Counted from the first letter of the stretch, positions 16,147 through 26,432 are shown. The stretch: 55,963 bases of DNA from an uncultured Clostridia bacterium (GCA_930990965.1 CAKNRQ010000011.1:1-55963); one strand, 5' to 3'. A program made the numbers and translations. The notes: generated by a model not told the origin, from the letters alone.

Positions 16147-17579
16147 GTAACTTCTCCCTTTCCATCCTTGGTCAGCTCTGCGGCATTAGCGTCGAGCATG
16201 GGCCTGACACAGTTGTTGATATAGTCGCGGGCCTGCATGGGCGCCATACCCACGAACTTGCGTATGTCTAGCAGCTCGTCGAGCGCAGCGCGGTCGAGCT
16301 GGAAGCGTTCGTCAGCGAGGAGCTTTTCCTCCATGTCGTTGGCGCAGCCGGTCTCCTTCATGCGGCGGGCGGTCTCGACGCTGTACTCGCGTATGACCTC
16401 GTGCAGCTCCTGACGGTCGCCGCCGAGCTCCACGGCGCGCATGAGTATGTTCTCGGTGGCAAGGAAGGGCAGCTCCTCTTTCAAGTGCCGCTCCATCATA
16501 CCGGGATATATGCTGCAGCCGCTCATGACGTTGATGACGAGGTTCAATATGGCGTCCGTAGCCAGGAAAGCCTCCGGTATCGAGATGCGGCGGTTCGCGC
16601 TGTCATCCAGCGTGCGCTCAAGCCACTGTACGCTGGAGGTGATGGCCGGGTTCAAAGCGTCTGCGAGGACGTAGCGTGCCAGCGAGCAGATGCGCTCGCA
16701 GCGCATGGGGTTGCGCTTGTAGGCCATAGCGCTCGAACCGACCTGCGAGGCCGTGAAGGGCTCGTCGAACTCCTTTTCGTGCGCCATCAGGCGCAGGTCC
16801 GTGGCCATCTTGCTCGCGCTCTGGGCGATGCCGCTGAGCACGCTGAGGAAAAAGTAGTCGAGCTTGCGGCTGTAGGTCTGGCCGCAGATGGGCAGCACGG
16901 TGTCAAAGCCCATGTCGGAGGCTATGCGCCTTTCAAGTTCCATCGCCTTCCCGGCGTCGCCGCCGAAGAGAGCGAGGAAGCTCGCGCCCGTGCCGGTAGC
17001 GCCCTTGCAGCCGTAGAAGGGAATGCGCTCGAGCTCGAAATCGAGCCGCTCGAGGTCGAACATGAGATCCTGCGCCCACATGCAGGCCCTCTTGCCCACC
17101 GTAGTCGGCTGCGCGGCCTGGTAGTGAGTGTAGGCGAGCACCGGCACGTCGGCGTTCTTTTCGGCGAAGCCGGCAATGGCCGCTATGGCGTTCACGAGCA
17201 ACATGCGGATCTGACGCAGCGCCTCGCGGTAGGCTATGAGGTCGCCGTTGTCGTCCACATAGCAGCTTGTGGCGCCGAGGTGGATAATGCCCTTCGCCGT
17301 CGGGCAGTGGTCGCCCCAGGCGCGGATGTGGGCCATGACGTCGTGACGGAGTTCACGTTCATACTTCGCGGCGGCGTCGTAGTCTATGATTTCAAGGTTT
17401 GCGCGCAGTTCCTCCACCTGTTCGGCGGTGACGGCAAGGCCCAGGGCGTGCTCGTTCTCTGCTAAGGCGAGCCAAAGCCGGTGCCAGGTCAGGAACTTAT
17501 AGTCGGGCGAGAAGATGTACTGCATGCGCTCGGAGGCATAGCGCGAGCACAGCGGGCTTTCGTATCTGTCTTTTTTCAT
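16140..17579 (-). CDS. purB: Adenylosuccinate lyase
   Basis: This 479-residue lyase of the fumarase/aspartase superfamily cleaves adenylosuccinate to AMP and fumarate, and SAICAR to AICAR. The signature loop is GSSAMAYKRNPMRCE (about 286-300). The N-terminus YESPLCSRYASERM with FSPDYKFLTWHRLW is strikingly like the animal enzyme (YxSPLxSRYASxEM) rather than the B. subtilis PurB type. It lies 4 nt downstream of glmS and overlaps purA. Function is secure; the subfamily assignment rests on visible N-terminal similarity. Confidence 0.96.
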   Translation of the reverse strand: MKKDRYESPLCSRYASERMQYIFSPDYKFLTWHRLWLALAENEHALGLAVTAEQVEELRANLEIIDYDAAAKYERELRHDVMAHIRAWGDHCPTAKGIIHLGATSCYVDDNGDLIAYREALRQIRMLLVNAIAAIAGFAEKNADVPVLAYTHYQAAQPTTVGKRACMWAQDLMFDLERLDFELERIPFYGCKGATGTGASFLALFGGDAGKAMELERRIASDMGFDTVLPICGQTYSRKLDYFFLSVLSGIAQSASKMATDLRLMAHEKEFDEPFTASQVGSSAMAYKRNPMRCERICSLARYVLADALNPAITSSVQWLERTLDDSANRRISIPEAFLATDAILNLVINVMSGCSIYPGMMERHLKEELPFLATENILMRAVELGGDRQELHEVIREYSVETARRMKETGCANDMEEKLLADERFQLDRAALDELLDIRKFVGMAPMQARDYINNCVRPMLDANAAELTKDGKGEVTC

Positions 17580-17583
17580 GTCG

Positions 17584-19410
17584 TCACTCCACTGTAACAG
17601 ATTTGGCGAGGTTGCGCGGTTTGTCTATGGCACAGCCGTTTTCACGGGCTATGTGGTAGGCGAAGAGTTGCAGGGGCACTATCTCGGGCAGGGCGGCGAA
17701 GAGCTGCTCTCCCCGCGGCGAATAGAGCACGTCGTCGGCCTCGGCGAAGATGCGCCGGTTGCCCTCCGGGGCGACACCGAGCACGCGCGCTCCGCGGGCC
17801 TTGACCTCCTGTATGTTGCTGACCATCTTGTCAAAGAGGGCGTCCTGGCAGCACAGCGCGACAACCAGCCGCTTCTCGTCTATAAGCGCTATCGTGCCGT
17901 GCTTGAGCTCGCCGGCGGCGTAGGCCTCGGAGTGGATGTAGCTTATCTCCTTGAGCTTGAGCGAACCCTCCATGGCCGCGGCGTAGTCGATGTTGCGGCC
18001 GATGAAGAACAGGCTCTCGTGCCCGTGCCAGCGCTCGGCCAGGTAGCGGACGTGTACGTTCAGGTCTATGGCCCTCTGTACCAGGCTGGGCAGGGCGCGT
18101 ATGCCCTCTACCAACTCAGTGTAGCGCTGTGCGTCTATTTTCCCCAGCAGCTCAGCGGCCCAAACCGCGAAGAGGTAGAGCGCCGCGAGCTGGGTGGTGT
18201 AGCCCTTGGTCGTGGCGACGGCGATCTCGGGTCCCGCGTGGGTGTAGATGACGTGGTCGGCGATGCGCGCTATGGTGCTGCCAACGACGTTGACTATCGC
18301 CAGGGACATGGCCCCGCGCTCCATGCACTCGCGCATGGCGGCGATGGTGTCGGCCGTCTCGCCGGATTGGCTCACCACGATGAGGAGCGTGTGCTCGTCA
18401 ATGATGGGGTTGCGGTATCTGAGCTCGCTGGCGAGCTCAACCTCGACGGGCACGCGGCACAGCTCTTCTATAACGTACTTGCCCACCACTCCCGCGTGGT
18501 AGGCGCTGCCGCAGGCGGTGATGACTATCTTGTTGAAAGCCGCAAGCTGCTCCCGGTCGAGCTGGAAGTCCTCGAAAACTATCCTCCCGTCGCGGATACG
18601 GGGCTCGACCGTGCTCTTCACGGCGCGGGGCTGCTCCATGATCTCCTTCATCATGAAGTGCTCATAGCCGCCCTTCTCGGCGGCCTCTATGTCCCACACC
18701 ACGTGGCTGACGGTCTTGCTTATCTCGCGGCCAGTGCGGTCGTAGACGGTGACCTTCTCCGGCGTGAGCTCGGCGAACTCGCCGTCCTCCATGTACACCA
18801 CGTTCTTGGTGTGGCTCACGAGCGCGGTGACGTCGCTGGCGAAGAAGTTCTCGCCGACGCCCAGGCCCAGTATCAGCGGCCCGGCCTCTTTCACGCAGAA
18901 GAGCGTGCCGGGCGCATCGGCACAGAGCACGCCGAGGACGTAGCTGCCCTCGAGACGCCCGGCCGTGCGCATGACGGTGCGCTTGAAGTCGCCGTCGTAG
19001 TACTTCTCCAGCAGGTGCGCCACCACTTCGGTGTCGGTCTCGCTGCGGAAGACGTAGCCCTCGTTTTCCAGCTCGCTCCTGAGCGCGGCGAAGTTCTCTA
19101 TAATGCCGTTGTGTACCACGGCGAAGAGCCCGTGCTCGCTCAGGTGCGGGTGTGCGTTCGTGTCCGTGGGCGCTCCGTGAGTGGCCCAGCGGGTGTGGGC
19201 TATGCCGCTCGTGCCGCTCAGGGCCGAACCCTGAGCCGTGCGCGCTGCCAGGTTATCCACCGAGCCGCTGGCTTTCACCATCTCAATACGCTGCCCGTCG
19301 TGTACCGCAATGCCCGCGCTGTCGTAGCCGCGGTACTCAAGCCGCCTGAGCCCGTCGAGCAGCACGCCCGCCGCCTGTGACGAACCGGTGAACCCTACTA
19401 TTCCGCACAT
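17584..19410 (-). CDS. glmS: Glutamine-fructose-6-phosphate aminotransferase (isomerizing)
   Basis: The 608-residue enzyme forms glucosamine-6-phosphate for peptidoglycan and other amino sugars. Cys2 of MCGIVGF is the class II glutaminase nucleophile once Met1 is removed; EYRGYDSAG and TRWATHG follow. Two SIS domains hold the sugar phosphate (VVSQSGETADT, about 348-358), and the C-terminus ends NLAKSVTVE. Only 12 bp separate it from pyrG, so there is no room for a glmS ribozyme. Its expression therefore seems tied to the whole operon. Confidence 0.98.
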   Translation of the reverse strand: MCGIVGFTGSSQAAGVLLDGLRRLEYRGYDSAGIAVHDGQRIEMVKASGSVDNLAARTAQGSALSGTSGIAHTRWATHGAPTDTNAHPHLSEHGLFAVVHNGIIENFAALRSELENEGYVFRSETDTEVVAHLLEKYYDGDFKRTVMRTAGRLEGSYVLGVLCADAPGTLFCVKEAGPLILGLGVGENFFASDVTALVSHTKNVVYMEDGEFAELTPEKVTVYDRTGREISKTVSHVVWDIEAAEKGGYEHFMMKEIMEQPRAVKSTVEPRIRDGRIVFEDFQLDREQLAAFNKIVITACGSAYHAGVVGKYVIEELCRVPVEVELASELRYRNPIIDEHTLLIVVSQSGETADTIAAMRECMERGAMSLAIVNVVGSTIARIADHVIYTHAGPEIAVATTKGYTTQLAALYLFAVWAAELLGKIDAQRYTELVEGIRALPSLVQRAIDLNVHVRYLAERWHGHESLFFIGRNIDYAAAMEGSLKLKEISYIHSEAYAAGELKHGTIALIDEKRLVVALCCQDALFDKMVSNIQEVKARGARVLGVAPEGNRRIFAEADDVLYSPRGEQLFAALPEIVPLQLFAYHIARENGCAIDKPRNLAKSVTVE

Positions 19411-19422
19411 AAGCGCTCCTTT

Positions 19423-21057
<1,635 letters not shown>

Positions 21058-21615
21058 CTATACCAAGCTTTTCAACTCGACTAGCGAGCCGTTCGGCAGT
21101 TTGAGCCGTATGTAGCTCTCGTTCACCGTCAGCCCGTCCTCGCGCGCTATGATGCCGCGCATCACGGCGCTGTGACACACGCAGAGCGCGCCCCGGCCGG
21201 GCGCCCGGCGCAGCCTCTCCACAAAGGGCCAGGCCCGTGACAGCATCCCGGCGTAGCTCTCGCCGTTGGGCGGCGCGTAGCGCTCGCGGTCCTCGGCGTA
21301 GAGCGCGAACTGTTTGGGCCAGCGCTCGCCTATCTCCTCCCAGGTGCAGCCCTCCCAGTCGCCGAAGGACAGCTCGGTGAGCTCCGGCGCGGTAATCACA
21401 TTGACGCCCAGCGTTTTCCCTATTATTTCAGCCGTCTCGCGCGCACGCGAAAGCGGGCTTGAGTATATCGCGCCGACACGCTCCCGGCGCACGCGCTCCG
21501 CGAGAGAGCGGGCTTGCTCCCTGCCGCGGGCATTTAGCGGGACATCGCTTGCCCCCTGTATTTTTGCCGCCGCGTTCCAATCCGTCTGGCCGTGGCGGGC
21601 CAACAGCACGCGCAT
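21058..21615 (-). CDS. Histidine phosphatase family protein
   Basis: This 185-residue phosphoglycerate-mutase-like phosphatase has the LLARHGQTDWN motif with the phospho-accepting His8, an arginine in SPLSRARETAEI, and a second His in VCHSAVMRGI. Candidate substrates in such proteins include sugar phosphates, nucleotides and cobalamin precursors. The operon context favours a nucleotide or sugar phosphate, but this is inference. The ATG at 21615 follows GAGGGAGGG; an upstream in-frame ATG at 21657 lacks a ribosome binding site. A 12-bp palindrome TATGACGTCATA lies 33-44 bp upstream. Confidence 0.9.
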   Translation of the reverse strand: MRVLLARHGQTDWNAAAKIQGASDVPLNARGREQARSLAERVRRERVGAIYSSPLSRARETAEIIGKTLGVNVITAPELTELSFGDWEGCTWEEIGERWPKQFALYAEDRERYAPPNGESYAGMLSRAWPFVERLRRAPGRGALCVCHSAVMRGIIAREDGLTVNESYIRLKLPNGSLVELKSLV

Positions 21616-21717
21616 GGGCGTCCCTCCCTCTCCATCAGTTTTCGCGTATGACGTCATAGCCTTCCCACAGACCGCAAGGCATAAGTCTGCCGCGCCTGCG
21701 CCGCAAACGGCATTACA

Positions 21718-22230
21718 TTAAAGTCCAAATTCCGGCGCGTACTCCACCGTTCCGGAGACTGACGGAGCCTCCGAGTCCAGCTTGATGGCCATGAAGTTTT
21801 CGTCGTTCACCTCGAACGGCGCCGCTATGCCATAGCTGGACGCCGGCACATAGCCCGAGCGGGGGTAATATTTCTCGCTCCCCAGCACGACGCTGTACTC
21901 ATAGCCGAGTTCGCGCGCTATCTCGTGGGCGCGGGCTATCAGGGCCGTACCCACACCGGTCCGCTGATACTCCGGCAGCACGGCCAGGGGCGCGAGCGCG
22001 AGCAGCTTCGCTCCGTCCAGCTTCAGCTTGGTGAACAGGATGTAGCCCACTATCTGACCGTCCTGTTCAGCCACCAGCGAGAGCTCGGGTATGAAACTCT
22101 CGCCCTCCCTCAGCGCGTTTACAAGGTCGTGCTCGTTGCCGTCGCTGTGCTCTGCCGAGGCAAAGGCAGCTTTGACGAGCTCGTATACAGTCTCTCGGTC
22201 GGCTTCGCATTCACGCCGTATATTTATCAT
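21718..22230 (-). CDS. GNAT family N-acetyltransferase
   Basis: The 170-residue protein is a YhbS-like GNAT enzyme. The acetyl-CoA-binding stretch is LAPLAVLPEYQRTGVGTALI (about 81-100), preceded by the beta-hairpin core VGYILFTKLKL. The C-terminal YGIAAPFEVNDENFMAI is a recurring feature of YhbS-type members. The acceptor is unknown. It starts 4 nt after guaA ends and is part of the nucleotide operon, followed by a 102-bp gap containing small palindromes but no clear terminator. Confidence 0.9.
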   Translation of the reverse strand: MINIRRECEADRETVYELVKAAFASAEHSDGNEHDLVNALREGESFIPELSLVAEQDGQIVGYILFTKLKLDGAKLLALAPLAVLPEYQRTGVGTALIARAHEIARELGYEYSVVLGSEKYYPRSGYVPASSYGIAAPFEVNDENFMAIKLDSEAPSVSGTVEYAPEFGL

Positions 22231-22234
22231 CTGC

Positions 22235-23776
22235 TTACTCCCATTCGATAGTCGCAGGCGGTTTGCTGGTGACGTCGTAGACTACGCGGTTGATGCCGCG
22301 CACCTCGTTTACTATGCGCGTCGAGACGCGGTCGAGCACTTCCCAGGGCAGGTGGAAAAAGTCTGCCGTCATGAAGTCGCTTGTCTCTACGGCGCGCAGC
22401 GCGAGGGTGTGATCATAGGTGCGGCCGTCGCCCATGACGCCGACGGAGCGCGTATTGGTGAGCACGGCGAAGTACTGGTCGGGCAGCTTATCGAGGCCGG
22501 CGTTGGCCAGCTCCTCGCGGAAAATGGCGTCAGCTTCACGCAGGGAATAGAGCTTATCTTCCGTCACGTCGCCTATTATGCGTATCGCAAGGCCGGGGCC
22601 CGGGAAGGGCTGGCGCATGACGAGCTCTTCAGGCAGGCCGAGTTCGCGGCCGAGCGCTCTCACCTCGTCCTTGAAGAGCATGCGCAGCGGCTCTATAATC
22701 TCGCGGAAATCCACGTAATCGGGCAGGCCGCCCACGTTGTGGTGGCTCTTTATCACCGCCGCATCGCCCGCGCCGGACTCTATGACGTCGGGGTAGATGG
22801 TACCCTGGGCCAAATAGTCCACGGCGCCAATCTTCTTGGCTTCAGCCTCAAAGACGCGGATGAACTCCTCGCCTATTATGCGGCGCTTGCGCTCGGGTTC
22901 AGTTACGCCGGCGAGCTTGATGAGGAAGCGCTCGCGCGCGTCTACGCGCACGAAGTTGAGCGCACGGTGGGAGAAGACCTCTTCCACCTGCTCGGCCTCG
23001 TTCTTGCGCAGCAGGCCGTGGTCCACGAAAACCGCCGTGAGCTTGTCGCCTATGGCCTCGCTCAAAAGCGCCGCCGCGACTGAGCTGTCCACGCCGCCGG
23101 AGAGAGCGAGCAGGACGCGGCCCGAGCCCACCTTTTCACGTATTGAGGCAATGGCCTCGTCTTTGTAGTTGCCCATAGACCAGCTACCGGAGGCCTTGCA
23201 GGCTATGTACAGGAAGTTGCGGATCATGTCGGTGCCGTGCTCGGTGTGGTTCACCTCGGGGTGGAACTGCACACCGAAGAAGCCGCGGCTCTCGTCGGCT
23301 ATCGCGGCGTTGGGGCAGACGGCGGTGTGGGCGGTATTTTTGAAGCCTTCCGGTACGCGCTCCATGTAGTCGCCGTGGCTCATCCAGGTCACGCCCTCGG
23401 CACTCAGTCCCGCAAACAGGGCACAGCCGGTGTCAAAGAAGGTGTCGGTGCGACCGTACTCGCGCGCGGTGTCCTCCTCGGCGGGTATGACGCTGCCGCC
23501 CAGGTACTGCGCCATGAGCTGGCAGCCGTAGCAGATACCCAGCACCGGCACGCCCAGCTCAAAGATGGCGGGGTCTGCCTTCGGCGCATCCTCGGCGTAG
23601 ACGCTGCCAGGGCCTCCGGTGAGGACGAGCCCTATGGGCGCTATCTCGCGCAGCTCGCTTATAGGAGTGGTGTATGGCTTGACCTCGCAGTACACTCCGC
23701 ACTCGCGTACACGGCGGGCAATCAGTTGGTTGTACTGTCCCCCGAAGTCAAGTACGATGACCGTTTCCTGTCGCAT
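22235..23776 (-). CDS. guaA: GMP synthase (glutamine-hydrolysing)
   Basis: This 513-residue enzyme aminates XMP to GMP. The class I glutaminase domain carries [10 protein letters not shown] with the nucleophile Cys and a His-Glu pair in FHPEVNH. The ATP pyrophosphatase P-loop is [11 protein letters not shown] (about 219-229), and the C-terminal dimerisation domain ends KPPATIEWE. The ATG at 23776 is chosen by the conserved start ([19 protein letters not shown]) and a GAGG upstream. It overlaps the ANTAR gene by 29 nt, so the two are likely translationally coupled. Confidence 0.98.
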   Translation of the reverse strand: MRQETVIVLDFGGQYNQLIARRVRECGVYCEVKPYTTPISELREIAPIGLVLTGGPGSVYAEDAPKADPAIFELGVPVLGICYGCQLMAQYLGGSVIPAEEDTAREYGRTDTFFDTGCALFAGLSAEGVTWMSHGDYMERVPEGFKNTAHTAVCPNAAIADESRGFFGVQFHPEVNHTEHGTDMIRNFLYIACKASGSWSMGNYKDEAIASIREKVGSGRVLLALSGGVDSSVAAALLSEAIGDKLTAVFVDHGLLRKNEAEQVEEVFSHRALNFVRVDARERFLIKLAGVTEPERKRRIIGEEFIRVFEAEAKKIGAVDYLAQGTIYPDVIESGAGDAAVIKSHHNVGGLPDYVDFREIIEPLRMLFKDEVRALGRELGLPEELVMRQPFPGPGLAIRIIGDVTEDKLYSLREADAIFREELANAGLDKLPDQYFAVLTNTRSVGVMGDGRTYDHTLALRAVETSDFMTADFFHLPWEVLDRVSTRIVNEVRGINRVVYDVTSKPPATIEWE

Positions 23777-23993
23777 TCTTGTCTGTACCTCTCTTTTCCT
23801 CGTATTTTTCGTGGTATTCAATGATTTCACGCGCGACCTGGCGTTTCTTTACGCATCTGTCCATCGCCGAGTGAACTATGAAGCGGTGTGCTTCTGCCTC
23901 GGTCATGCCGCGCATTTTTATCAGGATAAGCTTGGCGCGATTCATAAGACGGATCTCCTCGACAAGCTTCCTCACATCCTCGTACGTGTACAC
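23748..23993 (-). CDS. Stand-alone ANTAR domain protein, putative antiterminator
   Basis: This 81-residue basic protein is almost wholly an ANTAR domain, a three-helix RNA-binding module that binds paired hexaloop hairpins and prevents termination. The match is in [20 protein letters not shown] (17-36) followed by [21 protein letters not shown], where the conserved Ala, Met-Arg and Ala-Met-Asp-Arg positions are present. It has no receiver, GAF or other sensory domain. GTG start lies 7 nt after AAGGAGG. It is the first gene of the guaA-pyrG-glmS-purBA operon, behind a leader with a terminator and an A1/G4 hexaloop, so autoregulation is likely. What signal it senses is not visible; a partner protein could provide it. 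Confidence 0.88.
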   Translation of the reverse strand: MYTYEDVRKLVEEIRLMNRAKLILIKMRGMTEAEAHRFIVHSAMDRCVKKRQVAREIIEYHEKYEEKRGTDKNATGNGHRT

Positions 23994-24035
23994 GCCCAGC
24001 CCTCCTTATAATGCTGCTATTTGTGCCGGAAACGC

Positions 24036-24131
24036 AAAAAAAGGCGTCCCCGATGCCGAAAGAGGGCACTTCGGCCCTTTGGGTATCGTTGAACGCCATT
24101 GCTCAGACAAGCACTTAGCTCTCTTATTAAC
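24036..24131 (-). promoter_or_regulatory. Predicted ANTAR-responsive attenuator leader
   Basis: The leader RNA contains an intrinsic terminator: GGCGTTC (24097-24091) pairs with its 3' arm next to a T7 run (24042-24036), with an inner GCCGAA/TTCGGC stem. Overlapping it is a 5-bp hairpin UGAGC-AAUGGC-GUUCA (24105-24090) with a hexaloop having A1 and G4, the identity required of ANTAR targets. Its 3' half is the 5' arm of the terminator, so the two folds exclude each other. An upstream hairpin GAGC-UAAGU-GCUU (about 24120-24109) is at the place of the first ANTAR hairpin, but its loop has five bases. Confidence 0.7.
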
Positions 24132-24137
24132 GGAGAT

Positions 24138-24166
24138 ATTATATGCTTATGCAGTAGGGTTGTCAA
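24138..24166 (-). promoter_or_regulatory. Perfect consensus sigma-A promoter of the nucleotide operon
   Basis: TTGACA (24161-24166), 17-bp spacer and TATAAT (24138-24143) on the minus strand match the consensus exactly. Transcription would start near 24131. Confidence 0.95.
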
Positions 24167-24202
24167 GTCGTGATTATGCCCAATTTGAGAACAAATTACG
24201 CC

Positions 24203-24231
24203 TTGCACTTGCGCTGTTGCTGTGTTATTCT
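24203..24231 (+). promoter_or_regulatory. Promoter of the 69-residue orphan gene
   Basis: TTGCAC (24203-24208), 17-bp spacer, TATTCT (24226-24231), divergent from the nucleotide operon promoter. Confidence 0.65.
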
Positions 24232-24277
24232 GCTTACGCGGGAACCGGCGCGCACCCGCAGCTGAAAGGAGGCCGAC

Positions 24278-24487
24278 ATGGACATCAGTAAAGTCACGGT
24301 CAGGCAGCTTCTGGCCGACCCGAGGGCCTGTGAGCTCATAAACTCCGTAAGCCCCGATATACTCCGTCATCCCATGCTCAAGCTGGTAAAGGGCAAGACT
24401 GTCAAGGCTGTCTTTGACATGGTCCCGGACGGCAAAGTCCCGGCCGGGGAGAAGCAAAAACTTATGGACATGCTGTCTGCACTGTAA
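24278..24487 (+). CDS. Small conserved-looking protein of unknown function
   Basis: A 69-residue cytoplasmic protein (MDISKVTVRQLLADPRACEL...) with predicted helical character and no membrane segment. AAAGGAGG lies 6 nt before the ATG, and the gene has its own promoter and a strong terminator, so it is a real monocistronic gene rather than a shadow. It is divergent from the ANTAR-guaA operon and convergent with the PatB-type gene. No family was recognised. The repeated pattern of Pro followed by hydrophobic residues (SPDILRHPMLKLV) and a C-terminal amphipathic helix suggest a small binding or regulatory protein; this is a guess. Confidence 0.75.
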   Translation: MDISKVTVRQLLADPRACELINSVSPDILRHPMLKLVKGKTVKAVFDMVPDGKVPAGEKQKLMDMLSAL

Positions 24488-24493
24488 GCAGAA

Positions 24494-24517
24494 GGGGGCC
24501 GAATGGCCCCCTCTTTT
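24494..24517. terminator. Bidirectional intrinsic terminator
   Basis: A 7-bp stem (GGGGGCC-GAAT-GGCCCCC) is followed by TCTTTT on plus. It separates the convergent orphan gene and PatB-type gene. Confidence 0.85.
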
Positions 24518-25733
24518 ATTTCGCATTGAAGACATACTTGTCCAGCCTGTCGAAAGCCTCCTGTACGCGGGAGAGCGGCAGAGCCAGGTTCATGCGGATG
24601 TGGCAGGGCCCGTGGAAGGCACGTCCGTCCTGCCACGCCACACCGACGTCCCAGCCGGCTTTGATAAGCGCACCTATGTCCATGCCGTGTTCCTCACACC
24701 ACCCGCTGCAGTCCAGGAAGAGCATGTACGTGCCCTGCGGCTTTGAGACGGAGACGCCCTTGAAGCGCTTCTCTATAAAATCGCAGGCGTAGTCCACATT
24801 GCCGCCGAGGACTTCTACGAGCTCGTCCGTCCACTCGTAGCCTTCGGGCTTGTACGCGCCAATCAGTGCGTGCATGCTCAGCACGTTCGCATCGTTGTAG
24901 TGCGAAAGGCTGGATTCCTTCAGCACGCGGTCGCGCAGGCGTTTGTTGTAGATGATGTGGTAACTGCCCACGAGTCCGGCGAGGTTGAAGGTCTTGCTCG
25001 GGGCATACACGGCAACGGTGCGGTTGCGCGCATCCTCGCTCACGGACTGGGTGGGGACGTGCTTGTACCCGGGCAGGATGATGTCCGACCAGATCTCGTC
25101 CGAAACGACGTAGACGTCGTACTTCTCGCAGAGCGCCATGAAGCGCTCCACCTCCCCGCGCTCCCAAACACGGCCTGTGGGGTTGTGCGGAGAGCAGAAC
25201 ACGGCGGCGTGGATGTTGTTCTCGACTATGCGCCGCTCCATGTCTTCAAAGTCCATGCGCCAGACGCCGTTCTCGTCCTTGACGAGCGGGCTGAGCACCA
25301 TGTGGTAGCCGTTATTGGTGAGCGCGCCCGTGAAGCCTACATAGGTCGGCGAGTGCAGCAGGACATTATCTCCCTTGGAGCAGAAGGTGTTCAGCGCGCT
25401 GACTACACAGCCGAGGACGCCGTTTTCATAGCCGATGTGCTCCTTTTTGAGCCCGGTGACACCGTTTCGCGTCTCCTGCCAGTGGATGATGGAGTCGTAG
25501 TACTCGTCCGTCATCTCGAAGTAGCCGTAGAGCGGGTGCTTTGCACGCTCTATGAGCGCCTCGGGTATGGTCGGCACGGTGGGAAAGTTCATGTCCGCGA
25601 CCCACATGGGAATGGCGTCGAAGCCCTCACGCGGCGCGTCCGGCTCCGTGCCCCAGTGGTAGCCGCCGATGCCGTCCACGGCGATGGCGTCTTTGCCGCG
25701 GCGGTCGATTATGGATGTAAAGTCATATTTCAT
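24516..25733 (-). CDS. PatB/MalY-type PLP-dependent C-S lyase
   Basis: The 405-residue fold-type I PLP enzyme belongs to the MalY/PatB group, which cleave C-S bonds of cystathionine or cysteine conjugates. Evidence is the N-terminal IPMWVADMNFP, the SPTYVGF loop, SPHNPTGRVW, the aspartate in VVSDEIWSDI, and the PLP lysine in APSKTFNLAGL. It may act in methionine synthesis or in release of sulfur from cystine-type substrates; the substrate cannot be read from sequence. It has its own promoter with a perfect TATAAT. The spacing from AAAGGAAAG to ATG is long, so translation may be weak. Confidence 0.92.
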   Translation of the reverse strand: MKYDFTSIIDRRGKDAIAVDGIGGYHWGTEPDAPREGFDAIPMWVADMNFPTVPTIPEALIERAKHPLYGYFEMTDEYYDSIIHWQETRNGVTGLKKEHIGYENGVLGCVVSALNTFCSKGDNVLLHSPTYVGFTGALTNNGYHMVLSPLVKDENGVWRMDFEDMERRIVENNIHAAVFCSPHNPTGRVWERGEVERFMALCEKYDVYVVSDEIWSDIILPGYKHVPTQSVSEDARNRTVAVYAPSKTFNLAGLVGSYHIIYNKRLRDRVLKESSLSHYNDANVLSMHALIGAYKPEGYEWTDELVEVLGGNVDYACDFIEKRFKGVSVSKPQGTYMLFLDCSGWCEEHGMDIGALIKAGWDVGVAWQDGRAFHGPCHIRMNLALPLSRVQEAFDRLDKYVFNAK

Positions 25734-25765
25734 GCTGACACCGGCTTTCCTTTTAATCTGTACAT

Positions 25766-25794
25766 ATTATAGCACCGCCCGCCCCGCTTGGCCA
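25766..25794 (-). promoter_or_regulatory. Promoter of the PatB-type gene
   Basis: TGGCCA (25789-25794), 17-bp spacer and perfect TATAAT (25766-25771) on the minus strand; it is back to back with the promoter at 25798. Confidence 0.65.
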
Positions 25795-25797
25795 GTA

Positions 25798-25826
25798 TTG
25801 CTTTCGCACATGCCGCATGCTATACT
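25798..25826 (+). promoter_or_regulatory. Promoter of the DUF6199-type lipoprotein
   Basis: TTGCTT (25798-25803), 17-bp spacer, TATACT (25821-25826). The -35 elements of the two divergent promoters are only 3 bp apart. Confidence 0.7.
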
Positions 25827-25868
25827 GGCTTCAGGAAGCTAAAAAGCGCTCGATTGGGGTGATTACTG

Positions 25869-26429
25869 TTGAAAAAGGCCCTGGTTTTTGTACTGACAGC
25901 GCTGCTCGCCCTCACTCTCGCCGCCTGCGGCGAAGACAGAAGCGGCACGGCAGTGCACACCCCGTCCATAAACGGCACAACATATACGGTTGACACCAAA
26001 AACTGCACGATTTCGGACGGAGTGTATACTTATTCCTACGAATATATAGACTATTCTGACGGATACAGCATATCCGTCAGCTATCCCGACGGCTCCTCCT
26101 GGTACATGGAGGAACGCGGCGGCATCACACAAAGCGGCCATAGCAACGGCTACGGGCCGGGTGCATACCTCCCCGGTGAGCGCATAAGCGCCCTGGTGCG
26201 TGACTCGCTGGAAGATACAGCGCCTGTACAAAGGCCCGGCGGCGCTCGGATTTTTCTTGCCGTCGTGCTGCTCTGCTCCGGTGCGCTGGGGCTCTTCTCG
26301 CCCAAGACCGCGTGGCTGCTCGAGTGGGGCTGGCGCTTCAAGGGCTCCGAACCCTCCGGCGCGGTACTCTTTGTGAACCGTGTTGCCGGCGTGGTGTGTA
26401 TAGTCGCCGGATTTCTAGTCCTGTTCTAA
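25869..26429 (+). CDS. Lipoprotein with C-terminal DUF6199-like membrane domain
   Basis: The 186-residue protein starts with a TTG codon after GGGGTGA. Its signal peptide ends in a lipobox LAAC (Cys21), so it is anchored in the outer leaflet of the membrane. A Tyr/Ser-rich extracytoplasmic part (residues 25-115) contains YSYEYIDYSDGYSISVSYP. The C-terminal part from about 125 has two hydrophobic helices around LFSPKTAWLLEWGWRFKGSE, which matches the DUF6199 pattern (Trp-rich W-x-F-K-x-x-E-P-S). Function unknown. It is monocistronic. Confidence 0.8.
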   Translation: MKKALVFVLTALLALTLAACGEDRSGTAVHTPSINGTTYTVDTKNCTISDGVYTYSYEYIDYSDGYSISVSYPDGSSWYMEERGGITQSGHSNGYGPGAYLPGERISALVRDSLEDTAPVQRPGGARIFLAVVLLCSGALGLFSPKTAWLLEWGWRFKGSEPSGAVLFVNRVAGVVCIVAGFLVLF

Positions 26430-26432
26430 TAC

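Noticed and set aside
14626-16224. Long plus-strand ORF of 532 codons opposite purA
   Set aside because: It runs through the purA gene and the palindrome tract without recognisable domains; purA is secure.
17578-19380. Long plus-strand ORF of 600 codons opposite glmS
   Set aside because: It is a mirror of the high-GC glmS gene, with low-complexity His/Leu/Val-rich translation and no family signature.
19411-19422. glmS ribozyme
   Set aside because: Only 12 bp separate pyrG from glmS, too short for the ribozyme.
21648-21660. TATGACGTCATA palindrome as an operator
   Set aside because: It lies inside the operon between two genes without promoter elements; it may be chance. Mentioned only in the phosphatase entry.
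23994-24137. Purine riboswitch upstream of guaA
   Set aside because: The conserved purine aptamer junction sequences are absent, and the leader fits an ANTAR attenuator much better.
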